In this document: positions 1 to 5,027 of the stretch, piece after piece
How positions within the stretch are numbered: the first letter of the stretch is position 1
Layout: each line of letters opens with the position of its first letter
From: JAAXHE01 sp964551635
Lineage (GTDB): Bacteria; Latescibacterota; UBA2968; GCA-2709665
Reading direction: 5' to 3'
Length of the DNA stretch: 5,027 nt
Assembly (NCBI GenBank): GCA_964551635.1
Contig: CAZKDZ010000085.1
Location: 1 to 5,027, forward strand
Program-made: the position numbers and the translations under genes
The notes under the pieces: generated by a model
Databases searched by the model: none
Told to the model about the DNA's origin: nothing
The model's input: only the letters and a program-made list of their open reading frames with translations

Positions 1-1023
1 GGCGAATACCAGATCGGCCCGATGAATCTGCTGAAAGAGACCGGGATCAAAGACATGAACGATACCCAGAAGTGGCTGCTGGCGGCGGCGTATCACCTGG
101 CCGGCGTGGAGCGGACGGCGGCTCAGATCCTCATCCCGGCCGGAAAGCGGGTGGAGGAATACACCGAATCGGGCGGGACCTACGGCTCGGGCATGCGGGA
201 TCTGGCGATCATTCTGAATACGCTGGTCATGTTCGAACGCTGGTCGGAAGCGGACGAGGTCGCCAAGGACCTGGGCCAGGCGCTCGCGTCGCAGAAGTGG
301 TACAGCACCCAGACCACCGGGTTTATGCTTCTGTCCCTGGGAAAATACGTCCGGTCTCTCGACAGAGGAGAGGACGGCCCGCCCGTGCTCGCCGGCACGA
401 TCCACCTTCCGGATGGACGGGAGGCGCCGTTTGAGACGGATCAGCCGGCCTGGCACGTCGAAATCGAAGAGGGCTTTGGCCGGGAAGTCGCTGTGACGCT
501 GGATTCGGCGTCGACCGTCAGGAGGGCGTTCGCAACCCTGGACTGGGACGGAGTCCCGCTTACCGACGACGAGGGAGATACCTCCAGCAAGCTGGCGCTG
601 AAGGTGCGCTGGATCAACGACGATGGGCTGCCGGTCGATCCCTCCGAACTGTCTCAGGGTGAGAACTTCTGGGGTCATTTTCGTGTGCGCAATCTGAGCG
701 TCGCGCGAAACATTGAAGAGCTGGCCCTGGTCCAGGTGCTTTCGGCCGGATGGGAAATCGACAATCCGCGTCTGTCCGATCGGACGGCGCCGGAATGGAC
801 GAAGCGTCTGAATCTGAACCGGGAGGAATACATGGACGCGCGCGACGACCGCATGATGTGGTTTTTCGATTTCAGGAGCCGAAGGGATCTGGATTTCGTC
901 GTCCGGTTGAACGCGGTTACGTCCGGGTCGTTCAGGCTGCCCGCAACGGTTGTGGAAGCGATGTACGACCGAACCTACCGGGCGACCGCGGCCGGAAAAC
1001 GGGTTGTGGTGAAACGGAGATAG
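1..1023 (+). CDS. Bacterial alpha-2-macroglobulin family protein, C-terminal part (5' end outside window)
   Basis: The frame is open from base 1, with seven residues before the first internal Met at 22, so this is the last 340 residues of a larger protein; family members usually exceed 1,500 residues. Visible residues 1-118 are the end of the helical (thioester-type) domain, with the family signatures GTYGSGMRD (59-67) and WYSTQTTGFMLLSLGKYV (100-117). The rest is the C-terminal beta domain (MG10-like), with LALVQVLSAGWEI (241-253), EEYMDARDDR (275-284) and the closing AMYDRTYRATAAGK (320-333). The family acts as periplasmic protease traps anchored at the envelope. The bait region, any thioester Cys and the lipobox would lie upstream and cannot be judged. 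The neighbouring pbpC is the classic partner, as in E. coli yfhM-pbpC, which supports the call. The stop is TAG. Identification is strong; the subtype (with or without thioester) is unknown. Confidence 0.93.
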   Translation, partial: GEYQIGPMNLLKETGIKDMNDTQKWLLAAAYHLAGVERTAAQILIPAGKRVEEYTESGGTYGSGMRDLAIILNTLVMFERWSEADEVAKDLGQALASQKWYSTQTTGFMLLSLGKYVRSLDRGEDGPPVLAGTIHLPDGREAPFETDQPAWHVEIEEGFGREVAVTLDSASTVRRAFATLDWDGVPLTDDEGDTSSKLALKVRWINDDGLPVDPSELSQGENFWGHFRVRNLSVARNIEELALVQVLSAGWEIDNPRLSDRTAPEWTKRLNLNREEYMDARDDRMMWFFDFRSRRDLDFVVRLNAVTSGSFRLPATVVEAMYDRTYRATAAGKRVVVKRR

Positions 1024-1052
1024 AAGCCACACGGTTGCCAGCGCCATAATTT

Positions 1053-1156
1053 GGGCGCCCACAAGGGACGTCCCTACGCATGCGACATCGGCGCATAATC
1101 CAGAGAGATCGATTCGTGGATTTTTGGTATTGTAGGGGCGTCCCTTGTGGGCGCCC
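1053..1156. repeat. MITE/REP-like palindromic element with 25-bp terminal inverted repeats
   Basis: The left arm (1053-1077) and right arm (1132-1156) are inverted copies of 25 bp that differ at one position, T1071 against the complement of G1138. Each arm begins at its outer end with the palindrome GGGCGCCC. A 54-bp unique centre (1078-1131) separates them. The left arm also contains a perfect 12-bp palindrome, AGGGACGTCCCT (1064-1075), which the mismatch spoils in the right arm. There is no open frame of note inside and no clear target-site duplication in the flanks. The element fills most of the gap between the macroglobulin stop and pbpC. From memory, related 'GTAGGGGCG...' palindromes occur as dispersed intergenic repeats in many environmental bacterial genomes; copy number cannot be checked here. 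A transcript would fold into a long hairpin, but no U-tract follows, so it is not a standard terminator. Confidence 0.8.
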
Positions 1157-1201
1157 GGCGGATCGAATTGCCACTATGTGGCGGCGAGTACGGGACGTAA
1201 G

Positions 1202-3640
1202 ATGAACCGACGATCGTTTTCAAGAGCTGCGGATATGCTTCGGAAGCGGCGGCGGATTGCGTCGGCGGGAGGAATCCGTCGCGGGCCCCTTCCTGCAAGT
1301 GGCAGACTCGCGAAGTCGGGGGTCCTTCTTGTGCTGCTTCTCTTCTCCGTGGCGCTCTATGTTTCCATTCCCCTGCCGGACCCCCTCTTCGAGCCGGACT
1401 ACAGCACGGTTGTATTCGACGAGCGGGGGCGGATCCTGCGGATGTTCCTGAATGGCGGCGATCAATGGTGTTTTCCCCACCGGGCGAACGCCGATGTTCC
1501 ACTCGCCCTGGAGCAGGCGGTGCTCCTTTTCGAGGACCGCCGATTTTACAAACATCCAGGTGTGGATCCACTGGCGCTGCTCCGTGCCGTCTATCAGAAT
1601 ATCCGTTCCGGAAAGGTCGTCAGCGGCGCGAGCACGCTGACGATGCAGGTTGCCCGGATGGCGTCGCCCAGGAAAAGGACCTATCTCAACAAGACCCTGG
1701 AGATGCTCCAGGCGATGAAAATCGAACTCCATTATGACAAGAAGCAGATCCTGAACCTCTACGTGGACCACGCGCCCTATGGCGGCAATATTGTCGGCTA
1801 CCGTGCGGCCGCCCAACGGTATTTCGGCAAGTCACCTGAACGGCTGACCTGGGGAGAGGCCGCCACGCTGGCGGTCCTTCCGAACGCGCCCGGTCTGATA
1901 TCGCCTCTGGCCGACCCGGAAGAACTGCGGCTCAGGCGCGACCGGCTTCTGAAGCGGCTGCACAACGAGGGAACGATCGACGCCGGGACATTCGGCCTGG
2001 CGAGGCGGGAGAAGGTTCCGGACGGCGCCAGGCGGTTGCCGATGGACGCGCCGCATCTGGCTCGGCGATTGGAGTCGTTGCATCGGAGTACGAATTTAAG
2101 GACGACCGTTCACAGGGACATTCAAAGACAGAGCGCGGAGCTCGTCAATCGACACGCCGCGTTCCTGGGGCAACGGGGCGTCCGAAACGGAGCGGCCCTT
2201 GTGGTCGATACCCGATCAGGGAAGGTACGCGCGTACGTCGGATCTCAGGGATTCTTCGACGACCGGAACCAGGGTCAGGTGGATGGCGTTGCGGCCGCAA
2301 GGTCCTCCGGATCTCTGCTCAAACCGTTTCTGTTCGCCCTGAGCATCGACCAGGGCCTCCTGCTGCCCCGGACGCGGCTCCGGGATCTACCCACCCACTA
2401 CGGCGCCTTTTCCCCGGGAAACGCCGATGGGAGCTTCGCGGGCCTGGTGACGGCAAGGGAGGCGCTGGTCCGTTCCCTGAACGTGCCCGCGGTCCGGTTG
2501 CTGGACGGGTATGGGATGGACCCGTTTTTCAGGTTCCTGAAATCCGCCGGGCTGACCACGCTCATCCGGTCCCCCGCAGATTACGGTCTGCCGATGATTC
2601 TCGGCGGCGTGGAAGTCAGCCTGTGGGACATGGCGCAATCCTACCGCGCGCTGGCCAACGGCGGCCGCTTCAGTCCGCTCAGGGTCCTTGCCGGAACGCC
2701 CGACCCGGAGGGACCGGCGCTCATCAGTCCGGGCGCATGTTATCTGACTCTCAACATGCTTCGAGACCTCAAGCGGCCCGGCGTGGAATATTACTGGCAT
2801 CAGTACCAGAACCAGTGGCCGATCGCGTGGAAGACGGGTACCAGTTACGGGAAACGTGATGCATGGGCGATCGGGGTGAGTCCCGAGTGGACGGTAGCCG
2901 TATGGATTGGCAATTTCGGCGGCCGTGGGAATGCGGACCTGACTGGCGCGAGTTCGGCCGCGCCGCTCCTGTTCGACCTGTTCAACCTGCTGCCGAAGCA
3001 ACGCGAACACGCCTGGATCGAAGCGCCGGTTGCCGGCCTGAGGGAGCTTCAGCTGTGCGCGGATACCGGATTCCGGGTGGGTATGCACTGCGAACGCCGG
3101 GTTTCCGTGGAAGCGCCGATGCATATGAAGCCCCTGCGGTCGTGTCCCTATCACCGGACCTTTCAGGTGACGCTGGACGGAGGCCATCGCGTGTGTTCGC
3201 TGTGCTGGGAACCGGAGGACCGCCGTCCTGTGAGCCGGCTCGTGTTTCCGGCGGACGTCGCGCAGCATTTGCGGCAGCGGGGGCAGGCTCCGGGCATGGT
3301 TCCGCCGCACAAACCGGATTGTCCGGCCGGCGCCGGGTCCGATCCGTTGAAGATCGTCTATCCACATCACAACGCCAGGCTATGGCTGCCGAGAGACTTC
3401 GGCGGCGCGCGGCAGAAGATCGCGATGCGGGTGGCCCACAGGGAGAAGAACCGTGTCCTGTATTGGTACCTGGATGACCGGTACCTGGGCAGCAGCCGCG
3501 GCCGGCACGTGAAAGCCGCGGATCTCTCGAAGGGATGGCACACGCTGAATGTCGTGGACGAGAGCGGAAACAGGGACCGGAGACGCTTCTTCGTCGACCT
3601 GAAACATCAGCGAACGTCAGGAGATTCTTCCTCGCCCTGA
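1202..3640 (+). CDS. pbpC: Penicillin-binding protein 1C (bifunctional transglycosylase/transpeptidase)
   Basis: This 812-residue class A PBP polymerises lipid II glycan strands and crosslinks them in the periplasm. A basic cytoplasmic tail and one membrane anchor (about 39-56) come first. The GT51 domain follows, with EDRRFYKHPGVD (111-122; catalytic E111), GASTLTMQ (142-149), a second conserved Glu at E175, and KKQILNLYVDHAPYGGN (180-196). The transpeptidase domain has SLLK (371-374; nucleophile S371), SLN (425-427) and KTGT (544-547). A cysteine-rich linker (C619, C630, C648, C665, C668, C707) leads to a BiPBP_C beta domain (about 715-800), which marks the PBP1C subfamily. Length is normal and all catalytic motifs are intact. 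The start is uncertain: the frame also opens at TTG 1145 inside the inverted-repeat element, and ATG 1235 is a shorter option. ATG 1202 has a weak GGGA six bases upstream and leaves a plausible basic tail. It pairs with the alpha-2-macroglobulin gene upstream. Confidence 0.96.
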   Translation: MNRRSFSRAADMLRKRRRIASAGGIRRGPLPASGRLAKSGVLLVLLLFSVALYVSIPLPDPLFEPDYSTVVFDERGRILRMFLNGGDQWCFPHRANADVPLALEQAVLLFEDRRFYKHPGVDPLALLRAVYQNIRSGKVVSGASTLTMQVARMASPRKRTYLNKTLEMLQAMKIELHYDKKQILNLYVDHAPYGGNIVGYRAAAQRYFGKSPERLTWGEAATLAVLPNAPGLISPLADPEELRLRRDRLLKRLHNEGTIDAGTFGLARREKVPDGARRLPMDAPHLARRLESLHRSTNLRTTVHRDIQRQSAELVNRHAAFLGQRGVRNGAALVVDTRSGKVRAYVGSQGFFDDRNQGQVDGVAAARSSGSLLKPFLFALSIDQGLLLPRTRLRDLPTHYGAFSPGNADGSFAGLVTAREALVRSLNVPAVRLLDGYGMDPFFRFLKSAGLTTLIRSPADYGLPMILGGVEVSLWDMAQSYRALANGGRFSPLRVLAGTPDPEGPALISPGACYLTLNMLRDLKRPGVEYYWHQYQNQWPIAWKTGTSYGKRDAWAIGVSPEWTVAVWIGNFGGRGNADLTGASSAAPLLFDLFNLLPKQREHAWIEAPVAGLRELQLCADTGFRVGMHCERRVSVEAPMHMKPLRSCPYHRTFQVTLDGGHRVCSLCWEPEDRRPVSRLVFPADVAQHLRQRGQAPGMVPPHKPDCPAGAGSDPLKIVYPHHNARLWLPRDFGGARQKIAMRVAHREKNRVLYWYLDDRYLGSSRGRHVKAADLSKGWHTLNVVDESGNRDRRRFFVDLKHQRTSGDSSSP

Positions 3641-3663
3641 TCCGCAGCGTAGCGACGCGGGAC

Positions 3664-3692
3664 TTGAAAACCGGGTCTCTCTTTGCTATCTT
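3664..3692 (+). promoter_or_regulatory. Putative sigma70-type promoter of the glycosyltransferase gene
   Basis: TTGAAA (3664-3669) and TATCTT (3687-3692) are separated by exactly 17 bp, and the -10 is preceded by TGC (3684-3686), an extended -10 signature. It begins 24 bp after the pbpC stop. Transcription would start near 3699, giving a leader of about 45 nt before the ATG at 3745. No terminator for pbpC is seen between 3641 and 3663, so read-through from pbpC may add to expression. This is a prediction from consensus and spacing only. Confidence 0.6.
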
Positions 3693-3744
3693 GGAAAGCG
3701 GCGAGAGAATGGTGGGAACTTTCCGGGACTGATCATCAGAGACT

Positions 3745-4725
3745 ATGAATACGCATACCGAACCGCCAGTTGAATCCGGTAACCCGGCCGCGGGCGCCGT
3801 CGACGTCTCGGTCGTCATACCGCTCCTGAACGAAGCGGAGAGCCTCAGGCCGCTGATGGACCAGGTACGGGAGACCATGGCGGCATCCGGGCGCAGCTTT
3901 GAAACGATTTTCATAGACGATGGCAGTACGGATGGCTCAATCGGGGTTCTGGAGGAACTCCACGACGTCAACGACGAAGTCAAGGTCATTCAGTTCCGCC
4001 GTAACTTCGGCAAAGCCGCTGCTTACGTCGCGGGATTCGAGATGGCGGCGGGCCGGACGATCATCACCATGGACGCCGACCTTCAGGACGATCCGGCGGA
4101 GATCCCCCGGCTGATCGAGAAAATCGAGGGCGGCGTCGACCTGGTTTCAGGATGGAAGAAGAAGCGCCACGACCCCCTCAGCAAGACCATTCCTTCCAGG
4201 TTCTTCAACTGGGTCACCGGCCGGATTTCAGGCATTGCCATCCACGATTTCAACTGCGGCCTCAAGGCCTTCCGCGGCGAGGTGGTGCGGGACATCAAGA
4301 TATACGGGGAACTCCATCGGTATATCCCCGTTTTGGCCCACATGGAAGGCTACCGCGTCGACGAAATCGTCGTTCAGCACCGCCCGCGCCGCTTTGGCGT
4401 GACGAAGTACGGGTGGACGCGTCTGCTCAAGGGATTCCTCGACCTGCTTACCGTCATGTACCTGGGTCGATACATCGGTCGTCCGCTTCACCTGTTCGGC
4501 ACCATCGGTATCGTACTGAGCGCGCTCGGTGTTGGCATAAACGGCTTTATCGCAGCGTTGTGGTTCCGCACGGGGACGATTCAGCACCGGCATCCCCTTC
4601 TCTTTCTGGGTATTCTTCTGTCCGTGCTGGGCGTTCAGTTCCTCTGCACCGGCCTCCTGGCGGACATGATTACGCGGCAGACGCTTCCGAACGAAAAATA
4701 CAACGTGCGGAAAGTCCTCACCTAG
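3745..4725 (+). CDS. Membrane-anchored family 2 glycosyltransferase, GtrB/DPM1-like (polyprenyl-phosphate sugar synthase)
   Basis: The 326-residue product has a cytoplasmic GT-A domain followed by two membrane helices (about 249-273 and 284-308), the layout of GtrB, ArnC and related enzymes. These move a sugar from a nucleotide donor to undecaprenyl phosphate, so that a flippase and a second transferase can use it outside the membrane. Visible motifs are VSVVIPLLNE (21-30), DDGSTD (58-63), RRNFGK (85-90), the metal-binding DADLQDDP (110-117), DFNCGLK (168-174), HRYIP (191-195) and RRFGVTKYG (215-223). Length and motifs are complete. The ATG is the first in-frame start after TGA 3730-3732; the Shine-Dalgarno sequence is poor (AGAG region only). 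A dedicated promoter lies upstream. The sugar and acceptor cannot be told from the sequence, and no flippase or second transferase gene is in view. A role in glycolipid, O-antigen modification or protein glycosylation is open. Confidence 0.92.
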   Translation: MNTHTEPPVESGNPAAGAVDVSVVIPLLNEAESLRPLMDQVRETMAASGRSFETIFIDDGSTDGSIGVLEELHDVNDEVKVIQFRRNFGKAAAYVAGFEMAAGRTIITMDADLQDDPAEIPRLIEKIEGGVDLVSGWKKKRHDPLSKTIPSRFFNWVTGRISGIAIHDFNCGLKAFRGEVVRDIKIYGELHRYIPVLAHMEGYRVDEIVVQHRPRRFGVTKYGWTRLLKGFLDLLTVMYLGRYIGRPLHLFGTIGIVLSALGVGINGFIAALWFRTGTIQHRHPLLFLGILLSVLGVQFLCTGLLADMITRQTLPNEKYNVRKVLT

Positions 4726-4762
4726 CCTTGTGCGCGCCCGAAAAAACGAGGCCGGGACCTGG

Positions 4763-4799
4763 AAACACAAAACGACAGGCCATGACGCACAGCCTGTCG
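4763..4799 (-). terminator. Rho-independent terminator of the converging minus-strand gene
   Basis: CGACAGGC (4773-4780) and GCCTGTCG (4792-4799) form a perfect 8-bp GC-rich stem with an 11-nt loop. Read on the minus strand, the stem is followed at once by TTTTGTGTTT (4772 down to 4763). It lies 30 bases beyond the stop of the minus-strand frame at 4830. On the plus strand only CTTGCAATTT follows, so it would be a weak terminator for the glycosyltransferase gene, although a bidirectional role is possible. Confidence 0.65.
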
Positions 4800-4818
4800 C
4801 TTGCAATTTGCCGCCGCC

Positions 4819-4848
4819 TGAGCCCTGGCTCAAAATGCCAAAGGCATT
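4819..4848. repeat. Two small adjacent inverted repeats around the minus-strand stop codon
   Basis: TGAGCC-CT-GGCTCA (4819-4832) and AATGCC-AAA-GGCATT (4834-4848) are two perfect 6-bp inverted repeats separated by one base. The TGA stop of the minus-strand frame is part of the first. With the terminator hairpin they make three hairpins within about 75 nt. They may stabilise the 3' end of the minus transcript or be chance; neither is followed by a long U-tract. Confidence 0.4.
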
Positions 4849-5027
4849 CCATGGACCTGCGGGCGGCCCATCACGGCCTGATCGTGCCGTCGTACCGCGC
4901 GCCGCAACTGTTCCGAACGCTTCTCGTTACCCTTTATCGCATAATAGAGTGCCAGAAACGCCAGGCGGTCGCGCGGATTCAGTGCTGTATTGAGAGCCAT
5001 TTCGGGGCCTCGTATGTAACGGGGTGA
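4830..5027 (-). CDS. Unidentified short or partial minus-strand protein
   Basis: I do not recognise this gene. The frame is open from the right edge of the window to TGA at 4832-4830, giving 65 visible residues. It may be the C-terminus of a longer protein, or a 56-residue protein starting at ATG 5000-4998, which has GAGG seven bases upstream. The product is hydrophilic and rich in Arg, with a likely helix-forming core (PRDRLAFLALYYAIKGNEK, about residues 18-36 of the visible part, then an Arg/Gln/His-rich stretch). It has no Cys, no signal peptide and no membrane segment. GC at third codon positions is about 62 percent, only mildly supportive. The main support is the intrinsic terminator placed just downstream on the same strand. 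It converges on the glycosyltransferase gene, so the two are not co-transcribed. Confidence 0.5.
   Translation of the reverse strand, partial: SPRYIRGPEMALNTALNPRDRLAFLALYYAIKGNEKRSEQLRRAVRRHDQAVMGRPQVHGMPLAF
5008..5011 (-). promoter_or_regulatory. Possible ribosome binding site (GAGG) for ATG 5000
   Basis: On the minus strand GAGG (5011-5008) stands seven bases before ATG 5000-4998, good Shine-Dalgarno spacing. It favours a real start here, though the frame also stays open upstream to the window edge, so it could be chance inside a longer gene. Confidence 0.35.

Noticed and set aside
1105..1133. Possible extended -10 (TGG-TATTGT at 1125-1133) that would let the repeat element drive pbpC
   Set aside because: The region 17 bp upstream (GAGATC at 1105-1110) has no -35 likeness, and the match is weak.
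1053..1156. Long hairpin as an intrinsic terminator after the macroglobulin gene
   Set aside because: No U-tract follows the right arm (GGCGGATCG), and the T run at 1121-1125 lies in the loop.
2387..3370. Long minus-strand open frame opposite pbpC, and another at 2982-3989
   Set aside because: Both lie antisense to well-defined pbpC and glycosyltransferase coding sequence, have Arg/Pro-rich composition typical of GC-rich shadow frames, and show no recognisable domain.
3642..3660. Small stem (GCGT-AGCG-ACGC) after the pbpC stop as a terminator
   Set aside because: The stem is only 4 bp and is followed by GGGACTTG rather than a U-tract.
4730..4993. Plus-strand 87-residue frame downstream of the glycosyltransferase
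   Set aside because: It has no ribosome binding site, an unlikely composition, and lies over the terminator and the better supported minus-strand frame.
4152..5027. Long plus-strand frame overlapping the end of the glycosyltransferase and running to the window edge
   Set aside because: Its first two thirds are a frame-shifted reading of the glycosyltransferase, it is rich in Arg/Pro/His, and it has no start signal.

Overview
This is a GC-rich bacterial window holding three plus-strand genes and one short minus-strand reading frame. From left to right these are the 3' end of a bacterial alpha-2-macroglobulin gene (1-1023), a complete pbpC-type penicillin-binding protein 1C gene (about 1202-3640), a complete GtrB/DPM1-like membrane-anchored family 2 glycosyltransferase gene (3745-4725), and a reading frame converging from the right edge (4830-5027, minus). 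The gene content points to a Gram-negative (diderm) organism, because bacterial alpha-2-macroglobulin and PbpC are periplasmic or inner-membrane partners. The phylum cannot be fixed from the sequence. The protein style (CPYH and CxxC motifs in the PbpC linker, RDDR motif in the macroglobulin tail) fits an environmental lineage such as Bacteroidota/Kiritimatiellota-like or Desulfobacterota-like bacteria, and this is only a guess.

The alpha-2-macroglobulin and pbpC genes form the well-known conserved pair (yfhM-pbpC in E. coli). In the usual interpretation, the macroglobulin traps foreign proteases that breach the outer membrane while PbpC patches peptidoglycan. Here the two genes are separated by 178 bp, and 104 bp of that gap is a MITE-like or REP-like element with 25-bp terminal inverted repeats (1053-1156). 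The open pbpC frame runs back through a TTG codon into the right arm of this element. That extension is probably not coding, and ATG 1202 is the preferred start.

Between pbpC and the glycosyltransferase lie 104 bp with a convincing sigma70-type promoter (TTGAAA, 17 bp, TGC-TATCTT), so the glycosyltransferase is probably its own transcription unit. Downstream of it, 4726-4829 holds a hairpin whose U-tract is on the minus strand. This is a terminator for the converging minus-strand gene, which gives that otherwise anonymous short frame real support.

I see no new multi-gene system. The points most worth a second look are the inverted-repeat element between the paired genes, the cysteine-rich linker of PbpC, and the unidentified minus-strand frame with its terminator.
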